Counted from the first letter of the stretch, positions 1-9,380 are shown. The stretch is 42,534 nucleotides of DNA from Lentisphaeria bacterium (GCA_017541665.1 JAFXYP010000026.1:1-42534), one strand, 5' to 3'. A program made the numbers and translations. Notes: a model not told the origin generated them from the sequence alone.

Positions 1-562
1 AGCGGAGGTCGTCCTGGGTGCGGTCCGCGGCTTCGCAGAGGACTTCGGCCAGACGGACCGCGGTGCCGCTCGGGGCGTCCTTCTTCTGGTTGTGATGCGC
101 CTCGATGATCTCCATGTCGAAGTCGTCGGCGAGGAGCGAGGCTGTCTTGCCGGAGAGGAAGAAGAGCAGATTCACGCCGACGCTGTAGTTGAACGTCTGG
201 ACGATGCGCGCACCCCGGGCGGAAAGCTCGCGGAGAGCGGCCTTGTCGGCGTCGGTGAGCGCGGTCGTGCCGATCACGATGGAGAGTCCGGCCTTCGCGG
301 CGGCGCGGGCGTTCTCCAGCACGTTTCCGGTGCTGAAGTCGATGATCGCGTCGGCGTTCGCGAGCATGTCCGGCGTGAGCGAGGCGGAAATCGGCACGTT
401 GAGTGCGCCGACTCCGGCGACGGTCCCGGCGTCCTGCCCGATGAGCGGGCTGGCGGGGTATTCGGTCGCACCCGCGAGCCGGAACTCGGGGTTGGCGGCG
501 ATGGCGGAAACGAGGGCCTTGCCCATGCGTCCGGCGGAACCTGTGATGATGGTGCGGATCAT
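1..562 (-). CDS. dapB: 4-hydroxy-tetrahydrodipicolinate reductase DapB (partial, C-terminus off the left edge)
   Basis: NAD(P)H-dependent cytoplasmic reductase of the lysine/diaminopimelate pathway. About 187 codons are visible. The N-terminus reads MIRTIITGSAGRMGKAL, a dinucleotide-binding glycine-rich loop. Further in is HHNQKKDAPSGTA, the DapB signature carrying the catalytic His pair and Lys. The start at 562 is preceded by AAGGAG with 8-nt spacing, and that site overlaps the purL stop region, so the gene is read in the same transcript 12 nt behind purL. The last part of the substrate-binding domain lies outside the window. Identity is secure from the two motifs. Confidence 0.95.
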   Translation of the reverse strand, partial: MIRTIITGSAGRMGKALVSAIAANPEFRLAGATEYPASPLIGQDAGTVAGVGALNVPISASLTPDMLANADAIIDFSTGNVLENARAAAKAGLSIVIGTTALTDADKAALRELSARGARIVQTFNYSVGVNLLFFLSGKTASLLADDFDMEIIEAHHNQKKDAPSGTAVRLAEVLCEAADRTQDDLR

Positions 563-574
563 GCGGAAAACTCC

Positions 575-3517
575 TTAAACGCCTTCGAGCGTGGATTTGT
601 AGGATTTGATGAGGTCGGCGAGCTTGGCGGACGCGACGACCTTGCCGCCGCGCGTGAACACCAGCTCCTGCGCCTCGGTGGTCGTGCCGACGCGGGCGAA
701 CGTCTGTCCGGCGAGCATCTTTTCGAGCTCGGCGGCGCGTTCGGGGCGGCAGGTCAGGATGAAGCGGGAGTTCGACTCGGAGAAGAGCGCTTCGGCGTCA
801 TTCAGCTTGTCGGCGCCGGGGACCTTGTCGAGGTCGATGGTCATGCCGAGGCGGCCGCCGATGGCGGACTTGGCCGCGGCGATGGCGAGGCCGCCGAGCG
901 CGGGGGAAATGATGGACGACGGGATGTCGGCCTTGATGACCTTGGCGAGCGCGTGGTAGAGCGCGGACGCCTTCGGGACGTCGACCTTCGGCACGTTGTT
1001 GCCGACCGCGTCAAGCATGGCGTAGTATTCGCCGCCGCCGAGCTCGGGCTTCGTCTCGCCGAGCACGTACACGGCATCGCCCGCGAACTTGGCGTCGAGG
1101 GACACCGCGTGCGACACGTCGTCGATGCGTGCGATCGTGCTGAAGAGGACGGTCGGCGGGATGGAGATCTTGCGGCCGCCGCGCGTGCTGTCGTTCTTCA
1201 TGCTGTCCTTGCCGGAAATGCAGGGCACCTTGAACGCCTTGGTGCAGTCGTACAGCGCCATATTCGCGCGGACCAGCTGCGCGAGCTTGTATTCGCCGTC
1301 CGGGGTCTTCTCGCTCTGCACGGGGTCCGGCCAGCAGAAGTTGTCGAGGCCGGCGATGTGGTCGGGATCGGCGCCCGCGGCGACGGACCGGCGCACGGCG
1401 AGGTCGATGATGGAGGCCATCATGTGGTAGGTGTCGATGTCGCTGTAGCGCGGGAGGATGCCGGCGGAGAGCACGATGCCTTCCTTCGCGAGGGGTTCGG
1501 CGAGCGTGACGGTGGCGTCGGAGGCGACGTCGCGGCAGACGCCCGTAAACGGCTTGATGATGCTGAGACCCTTCACCTCGTGGTCGTACTGGCGCGCCTT
1601 GTATTCGTCGGAGCAGATGTTCAGGCGGCCGATGAGCTTCACGAGGTCGACGGAAAGGTCGCGGCCGGAGATGACAGGCTCGTCGAAGACCGGGGGCTTC
1701 CATTCGGCCTTCAGGTGGAGTTTCGGCAGGCCTTCATGCATGAACTTGATGTCGATGTCGGCCACCACGCGGTCGCCGTAGGTGATGTGGAACTTGCCGG
1801 AGTGGTTGAAGCGGCCGAGCACGGTGGCCTCCACGTCGCGGGCGGCGGCGAGCGCCAGGAATTCGTCGAGGCGTTCCGGCGCGACGGCGAAGCTCATGCG
1901 TTCCTGCGCCTCGGAGACGAGGATCTCCCATGGCTGGAGGCCGGAATACTTGAGCGGGGCCTTCGCGAGGTCCATGTCGCAGCCGCCGCAGACGTCGGCC
2001 ATCTCGCCGACGCTGGAGGAGAGGCCGCCCGCGCCGTTGTCGGTGACGAAGCGGTACAGGAGGCGTTCGCGCGCCTCGTGGATGAAGTCGCTCATGCGTT
2101 TCTGGGTGATCGGGTCGCCGATCTGGACCGCCTGCACGGGGCTGTCCTTGTGGAGTTCTTCGCTGGAGAACGTGGCGCCGTGGATGCCGTCCTTGCCGAT
2201 GCGGCCGCCGGTCATCACGATGTAGTCGCCGGGCTCGATGAACTTCTCCCAGCCGTTGCGGTCGCCGACCTTGCGCGGGAGCGTGCCGACGGTGCCGCAG
2301 TAGACGAGCGGCTTGCCGATGTAGCGGTCGTCGAAGTATTCCCAGCCGACGGCGTACGGGATGCCGCTCTGGTTGCCGCCGTCGATCACGCCCTTGTGGA
2401 CGCCGTCGCGGAGGCGGCGGGGATGCAGGAGGCCTTCGGGAACGTTGATCGGGTCGGTGAACGGCGAGCCGAGGCAGTAGCCCCAGACGTTCAGCAGCAG
2501 GTCGGCGCCCTGGCCGGTCCCGAGCGGGTCGCGGTTCACGCCCACGATGCCGGTCATGGCTCCGCCGTAGGGATCGAGCGCGGACGGGCTGTTGTGGGTC
2601 TCGGCCTTGTAGACGAGGTCGAACCGGTCGTTGAAGCGGATCACGCCGGCGTTGTCGGTGAAGACGGACACGAGCCACGGCACTTCCGCCTGAAGCTCCT
2701 TCGTGCTTTTCTTGATGTAGCTCTTGTAGAGGGAGGAGATCGTAACGGTCTTGCCGTCCGGGGTGGTGTAGTCGATGTCGGCGGCGAAGATCTTGTGCTT
2801 GCAATGTTCGCTCCAGGTCTGGGCGAGGACTTCCATCTCCACGTCGGTCGGCTTGCGGCCGAGCCGGCGGAAATACCCCTGGATGGACTTCATCTCCTCG
2901 AGGCTGAGGGCGAGCGTGCCCTTGTGGGACAGCTCCATGAGCTTCTCGTCGGAGACCTCCAGGTCATAGTCGCGGACGATGACCTCGCCGAGCCCCTTGA
3001 TGACGGGCTTGTTCAGCGGGATGGAGGAATTCACGAGCTCGTCGCGGGAGAAGACGTCGACCGACTCGATCAGGACGTTCGCGAGCAGCCCGGTGGCGAT
3101 GCGCTGCGCCTGTTCGCGGGTCATCTCGGGGGAATCGACCAGGTATTCGATCGAGCTGAAGACCTGCTCCTCGCGGGAGAGCTTGCGGCCGATGATGTCG
3201 CCGATGGCCTCCCATGCCGTGCGCGCCACGTTGTCGGTCACGCCGGGCTTGAAGCCGACGCGGATCAGCCAGGTGTAGTCCAGCCCGGCAGAAGGCGTTT
3301 CGCCCACGATGCCGGCGCGGGTGACCGGGTCGGCCAGTTCGTGCGCGACCTTCGCGGCCTCGTCCGGCGTGATATTCGCGGAGACGGTGTAGACGGAACG
3401 GGTGCGGATGCCGCGGACGGGCGGCAGACCGGGGAGAGCGGAAAGGCGGCGTACGACGCCCTGGCCGCGGGCGTCCTGCCACTGCGGCTTCACCGACATT
3501 TCGATGCGATAGTCCAT
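575..3517 (-). CDS. purL: Phosphoribosylformylglycinamidine synthase, PurS-PurS-PurL fusion without glutaminase
   Basis: FGAM synthase, fourth step of de novo purine synthesis, cytoplasmic; 980 aa. Residues 1-70 and 80-157 look like two PurS-type repeats, each with a KPxxxD start (VKPQWQD and FKPGVTD). The linker/catalytic part follows with WSEHCKHK and KAETHNSPSALDPYGGA, then two AIR-synthase-type halves. No class I glutamine amidotransferase domain follows, so ammonia must come from a separate PurQ that is not in this window. I chose the ATG at 3517 over an upstream in-frame ATG (3580): AAGGA precedes it by 7 nt, and the 21 extra residues encoded upstream are not family-like and lie on the promoter. 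It heads a unit with dapB. Confidence 0.93.
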   Translation of the reverse strand: MDYRIEMSVKPQWQDARGQGVVRRLSALPGLPPVRGIRTRSVYTVSANITPDEAAKVAHELADPVTRAGIVGETPSAGLDYTWLIRVGFKPGVTDNVARTAWEAIGDIIGRKLSREEQVFSSIEYLVDSPEMTREQAQRIATGLLANVLIESVDVFSRDELVNSSIPLNKPVIKGLGEVIVRDYDLEVSDEKLMELSHKGTLALSLEEMKSIQGYFRRLGRKPTDVEMEVLAQTWSEHCKHKIFAADIDYTTPDGKTVTISSLYKSYIKKSTKELQAEVPWLVSVFTDNAGVIRFNDRFDLVYKAETHNSPSALDPYGGAMTGIVGVNRDPLGTGQGADLLLNVWGYCLGSPFTDPINVPEGLLHPRRLRDGVHKGVIDGGNQSGIPYAVGWEYFDDRYIGKPLVYCGTVGTLPRKVGDRNGWEKFIEPGDYIVMTGGRIGKDGIHGATFSSEELHKDSPVQAVQIGDPITQKRMSDFIHEARERLLYRFVTDNGAGGLSSSVGEMADVCGGCDMDLAKAPLKYSGLQPWEILVSEAQERMSFAVAPERLDEFLALAAARDVEATVLGRFNHSGKFHITYGDRVVADIDIKFMHEGLPKLHLKAEWKPPVFDEPVISGRDLSVDLVKLIGRLNICSDEYKARQYDHEVKGLSIIKPFTGVCRDVASDATVTLAEPLAKEGIVLSAGILPRYSDIDTYHMMASIIDLAVRRSVAAGADPDHIAGLDNFCWPDPVQSEKTPDGEYKLAQLVRANMALYDCTKAFKVPCISGKDSMKNDSTRGGRKISIPPTVLFSTIARIDDVSHAVSLDAKFAGDAVYVLGETKPELGGGEYYAMLDAVGNNVPKVDVPKASALYHALAKVIKADIPSSIISPALGGLAIAAAKSAIGGRLGMTIDLDKVPGADKLNDAEALFSESNSRFILTCRPERAAELEKMLAGQTFARVGTTTEAQELVFTRGGKVVASAKLADLIKSYKSTLEGV

Positions 3518-3565
3518 GAGCTTATCCTTGCTTGAGGGGTTATTTAAAAAATTAATGTAAAGAAA

Positions 3566-3594
3566 AATATACCTCCGCAAGCCTGATTTTTCAA
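3566..3594 (-). promoter_or_regulatory. Promoter of purL-dapB
   Basis: On the minus strand TTGAAA (3589-3594) and TATATT (3566-3571) are separated by exactly 17 nt. The -35 box overlaps the last codons of the tadA gene, so purL can be expressed independently of the upstream operon. The 5'UTR would be roughly 40 nt. The same hexamers and spacing precede the pfp gene. Confidence 0.75.
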
Positions 3595-4205
3595 GCCGGA
3601 GGCGTAAATCCTGACTTCTTTTTTCGGGCGTTTGCGCGGACCGTCCGGAAAAACTCTTGGAACATCGCCTTGCATTCCTCCTCCATGAGTCCGGCGGTCA
3701 CCTCGACGTTATGGAGCATGCCGGGGAATCCGGTCACGTCCAGGGCGGTCCCGGCGGCGCCGCAGCGCGGGTCGCGCATGCCGTAGACCACGCGGCGGAT
3801 GCGCGAGTTCACCATGGCCCCGGCGCACATGGCGCACGGCTCCTTGGTCACATAGATGTCGATGCCGTCCAGCCGCCAGTCGCCCACGACCTGCGGGAGG
3901 CTGGCGATCAGCATGAGTTCGGCGTGGGCGGTCGCGTCCTTCAGCAGCTCCACCTGGTTCCACGAACGCGCGATGATGAGGCCGTCCTTCACCGCCACCG
4001 CACCGACCGGGACTTCGCCCGCGTCGGCGGCCTGCTGCGCGCACTTGAGCGCGGCGCGCATGTAGTAGTCGTCCCCGAGAAGGGGCTTCAGTCCGCCGTC
4101 GTCCGCGCCGTCGCCGAACAGGCCGTCTCCGGAACCGGGATCGAACTCGAAACCGTCCGGGCCGGCGGGCGCGGGGAAGAGGAGATCGGAATCGTCACTT
4201 GACAT
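3591..4205 (-). CDS. tadA: tRNA-specific adenosine deaminase-like protein (TadA family) with N-terminal extension
   Basis: Zinc-dependent deaminase of the CMP/dCMP-deaminase fold. TadA converts A34 to inosine in tRNA-Arg(ACG). Visible are HAE (His94, Glu96) and PCAMC (Cys124, Cys127), the zinc ligands and proton-shuttling Glu, and the start of the fold DDYYMRAALKCAQQAADAGEVPVGAV at about 45-70 (quoted as two adjoining pieces: DDYYMRAALKCAQQA and ADAGEVPVGAV). The family normally begins near residue 45 here. The first 44 residues are an acidic, Gly/Asp-rich extension that looks disordered. The start overlaps the end of the upstream ATPase gene by 11 nt, indicating translational coupling. A later start at Met49 would remove the extension; a guanine deaminase is a less likely alternative. 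Confidence 0.85.
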   Translation of the reverse strand: MSSDDSDLLFPAPAGPDGFEFDPGSGDGLFGDGADDGGLKPLLGDDYYMRAALKCAQQAADAGEVPVGAVAVKDGLIIARSWNQVELLKDATAHAELMLIASLPQVVGDWRLDGIDIYVTKEPCAMCAGAMVNSRIRRVVYGMRDPRCGAAGTALDVTGFPGMLHNVEVTAGLMEEECKAMFQEFFRTVRANARKKKSGFTPPA

Positions 4206-5589
4206 GGACGGCGTCCTGTCGGAACTGGTCGAGGGCTTCCTCGCCGTGAATGGAGCGCATGAGCTTTACGTTCTCCTCGTAGAAAACCTGCGGGTCGGGC
4301 TGCTGCACCACCTCGCCGTTCGACTCGTCCATCAGCGTCTTGCGCTTGGCCGGGTCGGAGAGGTAATGGTCCAGGTAGCGCACCAGCGTGCGCGGGGAAA
4401 GCTCCTCGAACTGTTTCTGCCCGAACTCGCCCACGTAGTCGGACGCGATCACGGCGACGAGGTTCTTCGAGGGAGAACGCATGCCTTTCGCCGTGAGGAA
4501 GTCCAGGATCATCTCCTGGCAGCGGATTTCGTCGAACATCGGGAACTCGCAGCCGCGGCCGCGGCTGGAGATGTTCGCGGGGAACCGCTGGTTCGAGGCA
4601 ACCGTGAGCGTGATATTGTCCGGCAGGGAGAACGTGCCGCCGATGTTCGTGCGGAAATAATACCAGTCGGTCGTGGAGACGTCGATGTCGTCGAAAAACA
4701 CCATGAACTTGTGTTCCGGCCACGCTGCGAGCTCGGCGATCAACGGCTCCAGTCCGGCGGCGATGTCGCCCGGCTGCGGGATGATCAGCGTGATGTTCGG
4801 GAACGACAGGCTGTAGGCGATGCTCATCTGCGTCTTGCCGAGGCCCGGCAGGCTCGAGATCAGCAGAGGGAGATTGTTCCGCCCCTCCGAAAACGCCCGG
4901 AAATGCTCCTGGAACATCCGCCGAACGGACTGGTAGCCGTAGAACTCGTCCGCGGAACGGATCGAGGGAAGCGCGAGCGGCACGAACGCACCGTCCTGAT
5001 GCCGGAAGATGCGTCCGTGCGCGAACGGGTCGTCCGAGGACATTTTCGCCACTTCCATCGCCACCGCGCCGGGTTTCATCCGCAGGAAGACGCTCTGAGC
5101 GGAGCCGAGCTGGAGCGCGGACGGGCGCAGCCGGGAGACCGCGCCGTCGGGAACCGCGCCGGAACGTTCTTCGAGCAACTTGCAGTAAGCGGGAATCAGC
5201 TCTTTCAGGAGTTCCGCCAGGCGCACGGCGTGGTCGTAGAAGTACGCGGCGTCGGAACCGGATTCGAACGCGGATGCGGGATGCGCACTGCGCGGAGCTA
5301 AAGCCGCGATCCGTTCGAACAGCATTTTATCGAGCAGGCGGCTGAACGGGAATGAGGTGCAGGAGGCGGCGAGCAGGTTCAGCGCGTCAACAGGATCGGA
5401 TGCGCCGTCGGCAGGCTCATAGAGGTTCGCAGACGATGCGCCGTCCAGGTCAGATGCAATGGCGGAAAGCGCGGCTTCGAGGCGGGCGGCAAATGTCCCG
5501 GGAGCGGGAGATTCCCCCGTGAAAAACACATGAAACGACGCCTCCGCGGCGCGGCACGCCGACAAAAGCACGGCCGGTTCGGTATTCAT
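4195..5589 (-). CDS. AAA+ ATPase, DUF815-like, unknown role
   Basis: A 464-aa cytoplasmic protein. An N-terminal helical region (1-210) with no recognised domain is followed by an ATPase core. The Walker A-like loop at 245-253 is SSLPGLGKT, where the first Gly of the P-loop is Ser. A Walker B segment FMVFFDDID lies at 295-303 and a sensor-1-like ASNQR at 331-335, followed by a helical lid. The core order, and the FFDD then ASNxR pattern, resemble DUF815 ATPases of unknown function; this is an inference by eye. The start at 5589 has a perfect AAGGAGG upstream. It lies between gatA (77 nt upstream) and tadA (overlapping 11 nt). Its client or substrate cannot be read from sequence. Confidence 0.75.
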   Translation of the reverse strand: MNTEPAVLLSACRAAEASFHVFFTGESPAPGTFAARLEAALSAIASDLDGASSANLYEPADGASDPVDALNLLAASCTSFPFSRLLDKMLFERIAALAPRSAHPASAFESGSDAAYFYDHAVRLAELLKELIPAYCKLLEERSGAVPDGAVSRLRPSALQLGSAQSVFLRMKPGAVAMEVAKMSSDDPFAHGRIFRHQDGAFVPLALPSIRSADEFYGYQSVRRMFQEHFRAFSEGRNNLPLLISSLPGLGKTQMSIAYSLSFPNITLIIPQPGDIAAGLEPLIAELAAWPEHKFMVFFDDIDVSTTDWYYFRTNIGGTFSLPDNITLTVASNQRFPANISSRGRGCEFPMFDEIRCQEMILDFLTAKGMRSPSKNLVAVIASDYVGEFGQKQFEELSPRTLVRYLDHYLSDPAKRKTLMDESNGEVVQQPDPQVFYEENVKLMRSIHGEEALDQFRQDAVHVK

Positions 5590-5666
5590 GTCCGCACGCC
5601 TCCTTCCTGTTCGAAACAAAGATGCAGGGGCGGCCGGCGGTTCGGCCGCCTCGAATGAACGCCCGC

Positions 5667-7160
5667 TTACGACAGCGGGGCGGTGAAATCCTTCTGTGCC
5701 CGCGTCAGCTCGAACGCGCGGCCGGCGCGGAAGATGCGTTTCTCCTCCATGGCCGGGGCGATGAGCTGGATCCCGACGGGCAGCCCGGTGGCGGGATCGA
5801 GCGCGGCGGGCACGCTCAGGCCGCAGTCGCCGCTCAGGTTCAGCGCCGTGGTGAAGACGTCGGAAAGGTACATCTGCAGCGGGTCGGTCTTCGCGCCGAA
5901 GCGGAACGCGGGCGCCGGAGTGACCGGGGTCAGCAGGAAATCGCAGAGCTTGTAGGCTTCCTGGAAATCGCGGCGGAGCAGCGTGCGGACCTTCTGCGCG
6001 CGCAGGTAGTAGGCGTCGTAGTATCCGCTGCTGAGCACGTAGGTGCCGAGCATGATGCGGCGGAGCACCTCGTTGCCGAACCCTTCGCCGCGCGATTTCT
6101 CGTAGGTCGAATTGATGTCGGTCGCGTGCGGGCTGCGGTAGCCGTAACGGATGCCGTCGAACCGCGCCAGGTTCGCGCTCGCCTCGGCCGTGGCGATGAT
6201 GTAGTAGCACGCCATGGCGTATTTCGTGTGCGGGAGCGAGACGTCAACGAACGTCGCGCCGAGGGAACGGAACACCTCGATGGAGTCGTTCATGATCCGC
6301 TTCACGGCGGGGTCCATGCCCTCGAGCTCGCAGTATTCCTTCGGCAGGCCGATCTTCACGCCGTCGAGGCGCGGGTTCTTTTCAAATTCCTCCAGATCGG
6401 CGGCGAACCCTTCCGGTTCCTGCGGCAGGCTCGTGGAATCCTTCTCATCGTGCGCGGCGATCAGGTCGAGGATCGCGGCAGCGTCCCACACGGTGCGGGA
6501 CAGTGGACCGATCTGGTCGAGCGAGGAGGCGAACGCCACCAGGCCGTTGCGGGAAACGCGTCCGTAGGTCGGCTTGAGGCCGACCACGCCGCAGAAGGCC
6601 GCGGGCTGGCGGATGGAGCCGCCGGTGTCGGAACCGAGCGCGGCGACCGTCTCAAGCGCGGCCACGGAGGCGGCGGAACCGCCCGAGGAGCCGCCCGGCA
6701 CGCAGTCGAGGTTCCACGGGTTCGCAGTGCGCTGGTACGCGCTGTTCTCGCAGGAGGAGCCCATGGCGAACTCGTCCATATTGGCGCGTCCGAGCAGGAC
6801 GCACCCGGCGGCCTTCAGCCTGCCGGTCACGAAGGAGTCGTACGGGGAGACGAACCCCTTCAGGATCTTCGAGGCGCAGGAGCACTGTTCGTCCTTCGCG
6901 CAGATGTTGTCCTTCAGCGTGATCGGGATGCCGTCGAAGTCGCTCAGCGGGGCGCCTGCGGCGCGGCGGGCGTCGGAGACGGCGGCCTGCGCCAGAACGG
7001 ATTCCGGGTTCACGGCGAGCAGCGCGCGCACCTTCGGCTCTACCGCCTGAATGCGTTCGAGGAAGGCCGAACAGAGCGCGGCGGAAGTGGTGCTGCCGTC
7101 GCGGAGAGCGGCGGCGGCATCGCGGAGGGACAGGGAAATGAGCTCGGCGTTCGTCATCAT
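5667..7160 (-). CDS. gatA: Aspartyl/glutamyl-tRNA amidotransferase subunit A
   Basis: Amidase subunit of GatCAB, which hydrolyses glutamine and passes ammonia to Glu-tRNA(Gln) and/or Asp-tRNA(Asn). It is 497 aa, normal for GatA. The Ser-cis-Ser-Lys triad is visible: Lys83 in TLKDN, Ser158 in GGSSGGSAA and Ser182 in GSDTGGSIRQP. The spacings (75 and 24 residues) are those of characterised GatA proteins. The ATG overlaps the gatC stop in an ATGA junction, so the two are translationally coupled. GatB is not in the window and must be elsewhere on the chromosome. Confidence 0.96.
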   Translation of the reverse strand: MMTNAELISLSLRDAAAALRDGSTTSAALCSAFLERIQAVEPKVRALLAVNPESVLAQAAVSDARRAAGAPLSDFDGIPITLKDNICAKDEQCSCASKILKGFVSPYDSFVTGRLKAAGCVLLGRANMDEFAMGSSCENSAYQRTANPWNLDCVPGGSSGGSAASVAALETVAALGSDTGGSIRQPAAFCGVVGLKPTYGRVSRNGLVAFASSLDQIGPLSRTVWDAAAILDLIAAHDEKDSTSLPQEPEGFAADLEEFEKNPRLDGVKIGLPKEYCELEGMDPAVKRIMNDSIEVFRSLGATFVDVSLPHTKYAMACYYIIATAEASANLARFDGIRYGYRSPHATDINSTYEKSRGEGFGNEVLRRIMLGTYVLSSGYYDAYYLRAQKVRTLLRRDFQEAYKLCDFLLTPVTPAPAFRFGAKTDPLQMYLSDVFTTALNLSGDCGLSVPAALDPATGLPVGIQLIAPAMEEKRIFRAGRAFELTRAQKDFTAPLS

Positions 7161-7468
7161 GCGATGCCCTCCCCGGGAAGGACCTGCGGGACCTTCACGA
7201 GTTCGCCTTCGATCAGGTCGGGCGCGTTGGCGAGCATGGCCTCGCGCGGGAAAGGATCGGAAGGCACGTCGTCGCGGAGCACGTTGGTGCGGGCAACGGC
7301 GTGGGCGGTGGGCTCGATGCCGGAGACGTCGAGTTCGGCGAGCATTTCGACATAGCCGACGATCTGCTCCATTTCGGACTGCAGACGCGGGATCATGTCC
7401 TGAGGCAGGCTCAGGCGCGCCAGCGAGGCGACCTGGGCCACGTCGATTTTGGTTCCCTGTTCGGCCAT
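7157..7468 (-). CDS. gatC: Aspartyl/glutamyl-tRNA amidotransferase subunit C
   Basis: A small (103 aa) subunit that wraps the GatA-GatB interface. The family pattern is present: VAQVASLARLSLP near the N-terminus, the EMEQIVGYVEMLAELDVSGIEPT region (quoted in pieces: EMEQIVGYVEMLAEL, DVSGIEPT), then LRDDVPSDPFPREAMLANAP at the end. It begins 30 nt after the pfp stop, with GGAAAGG as its ribosome-binding site, and overlaps gatA by 4 nt. Confidence 0.94.
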   Translation of the reverse strand: MAEQGTKIDVAQVASLARLSLPQDMIPRLQSEMEQIVGYVEMLAELDVSGIEPTAHAVARTNVLRDDVPSDPFPREAMLANAPDLIEGELVKVPQVLPGEGIA

Positions 7469-7498
7469 GGTGGAAGCCTTTCCTGTCCCCGGGTTATT

Positions 7499-9154
7499 TC
7501 ACTGGTGTTCGAGCTTGATCGTTTCGGTCTTCGCGTCGCAGACGACGGACGGGCCGAAATACTGGATCGGGCCGGGATAGACAAACGAGGTGTTCACGGC
7601 CCAGTCGTCGCGGTTGGCGGCGAAGAACTTGAAAGGGGCGTCGTCGAGCTCGACGAGCGCCTTTTTGATGACCGGCTTGTCCGCGCCGTGGCGGTGTTCG
7701 ACGTTCATCATGGCGGTCAGCGGCACCGCGCCGGCGGTCCACTCGTCGGCGGATTTCGCGAGGTTGCCGACGTAGGACATGTAGGCGGTCGCGCCGGAAC
7801 CGATGATGGCGGCGGCGTTGAAGCCGAGGCTGTAGCAGTAGTCGGCGTCGAAGTTGGACGGAGCGGCGCAGCGGCCTTCATAGCCGAAGAAGTGGGTCTG
7901 GCTGGAGAACTTGCCGACGTACTTGCCTTCCGCCTTCATGGAGGCGAGGCGCTGCTTCACGAGCTGGGCCAGGAGCTTTTCGGTCTCGATGAGGGACACC
8001 TGCACGTTGCCGTGCGGGTCGCGGTCCATGGAGAGCTGGAGCTGGATGGCGGTCGGGAGCTGGGCGTAGACGGATGCGCTGGCGGCGGAGAGCTTGCCGG
8101 AGATGTACGCGATCTTGTCTTCGGGCTTCGCGATGGCGTTGAATTCGTCCGCGTTCGCGGCGAGGACGTCGTTGAGCTCGCCGATGAGGACTTTCATCTC
8201 GGGGATGAACTCGATGAGGCCTTCCGGCACGAGCACGACGCCGAAGTTCTCCTTGTTCTCCGCACGCTTCGCGACGATCTTCGCCAGGTCGTCGACGATG
8301 CCGGAGAGCGTCTGCTTCTTCGCGGCGACTTCCTCGGAAATGATCGCGGCGTTCACGTGGGTCTTCAGGGCGCATTCGAGCGTGATGTGGGAGGCGGAAC
8401 GGCCCATGAGCTTGATGAAGTGCCAGTACTTCTTGGCGGAGTTGGCGTCGCGGGAGATGTTGCCGATGAGCTCGCTGTAGACCTTGCTGGCGGTGTCGAA
8501 GCCGAAGGACGTCTCGATGAACTTGTTCTTCAGGTCGCCGTCGATGGTCTTCGGGCAGCCGATGACCTGGATCGGGATGTTTTTCGCCTTGTAGTATTCG
8601 GCGAGGAGGCAGGCGTTGGTGTTCGAGTCGTCGCCGCCGATGATGACGAGGGCGGAGATGCCGAGCGCCTTGCAGTTCACCGCGCCCTTGTCGAACTGTT
8701 CGACCTGTTCGAGCTTGGTGCGGCCGGAGCCGATCATGTCGAACCCGCCGGTGTTGCGGTAGGCGTTCATGAACTCGTCGGTGATCTCGACGTAGTCGTT
8801 GTCCACGAGACCGCTCGGACCGCCCTTGAAACCGAACATGCGGGAGGCCTTGTTCAGGGACTTGATGCCGTCGTAGATGCCGGCGATCACGTTGTGGCCG
8901 CCGGGGGCCTGACCGCCGGACAGGATGACCGCCACGTTCACGGGCTTGCCTTCGCCTGCGCCGCCCGAACTGAACTTCAGGTCGGGCATATTGCTGGTGG
9001 ACGGGAAGAGGGCGGCGATCTTTTCGGCGTCGGCGAACGCGGCCAGCGGGGCGCCTTTTTCGACTTTCACGGACGCGCCGGAACGCAGCGCGGGGGGCAG
9101 TTTCGGGGCGTATTCGCTGCGGACCTGCTGAAGAGGGGAAATCATCTTGGACAT
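7499..9154 (-). CDS. pfp: Pyrophosphate--fructose 6-phosphate 1-phosphotransferase (long PPi-PFK)
   Basis: Reversible glycolytic enzyme that phosphorylates fructose 6-phosphate with pyrophosphate instead of ATP; cytoplasmic. It is 551 aa, the length of the long PFP clade shared with plants, spirochaetes and chlamydiae. Motifs: [20 protein letters not shown] (the second Asp replaces the Gly of ATP-PFKs and marks PPi use), PKTIDGDL (catalytic Asp and PPi-associated Lys) and LMGRSASH. The start at 9154 has AGGAG 10 nt upstream. It is the first gene of a probable pfp-gatC-gatA-ATPase-tadA operon; the combination with tRNA amidation has no obvious biochemical logic. Confidence 0.93.
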   Translation of the reverse strand: MSKMISPLQQVRSEYAPKLPPALRSGASVKVEKGAPLAAFADAEKIAALFPSTSNMPDLKFSSGGAGEGKPVNVAVILSGGQAPGGHNVIAGIYDGIKSLNKASRMFGFKGGPSGLVDNDYVEITDEFMNAYRNTGGFDMIGSGRTKLEQVEQFDKGAVNCKALGISALVIIGGDDSNTNACLLAEYYKAKNIPIQVIGCPKTIDGDLKNKFIETSFGFDTASKVYSELIGNISRDANSAKKYWHFIKLMGRSASHITLECALKTHVNAAIISEEVAAKKQTLSGIVDDLAKIVAKRAENKENFGVVLVPEGLIEFIPEMKVLIGELNDVLAANADEFNAIAKPEDKIAYISGKLSAASASVYAQLPTAIQLQLSMDRDPHGNVQVSLIETEKLLAQLVKQRLASMKAEGKYVGKFSSQTHFFGYEGRCAAPSNFDADYCYSLGFNAAAIIGSGATAYMSYVGNLAKSADEWTAGAVPLTAMMNVEHRHGADKPVIKKALVELDDAPFKFFAANRDDWAVNTSFVYPGPIQYFGPSVVCDAKTETIKLEHQ

Positions 9155-9214
9155 GGTGTCAATCTCCTGTTGTGGATGACGGTTATGGTTGTCTGGAGTG
9201 ATCCTAATCTAAAT

Positions 9215-9243
9215 AATATACTGCATCCCGTCGCCTTTTTCAA
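9215..9243 (-). promoter_or_regulatory. Promoter of pfp-gatCA operon
   Basis: Minus-strand TTGAAA (9238-9243) and TATATT (9215-9220) with a 17-nt spacer, identical in both hexamers to the purL promoter. The 5'UTR is about 55 nt. Confidence 0.75.
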
Positions 9244-9352
9244 GCCCGCGCCGCGCCCCCGCGCGCATAAAGGAGCAAAAAAGGAACAACATCTGCCCCG
9301 ATATAATAATCAAAGAACCTTTTTCCCAAAATAGTTTTTTTGATTTACTCAC

Positions 9353-9380
9353 TTGAAATCCAGAAAAACTGGTGTATTTT
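9353..9380 (+). promoter_or_regulatory. Promoter of the DUF4143-type ATPase gene
   Basis: TTGAAA (9353-9358), 16-nt spacer, TATTTT (9375-9380). The same hexamers and spacing precede the K+ channel gene. Confidence 0.6.

Noticed and set aside
92..3535. A 1147-aa open frame on the plus strand opposite purL
   Set aside because: Antisense shadow in GC-rich DNA; composition is biased to Val/Glu/Arg/Asp repeats, with no motifs, while the opposite strand has complete PurL motifs.
5590..5666. Hairpin GGCGGCC/GGCCGCC behind gatA as a terminator
   Set aside because: No T run follows on the minus strand and the next gene is closely spaced in the same direction with a strong ribosome-binding site.
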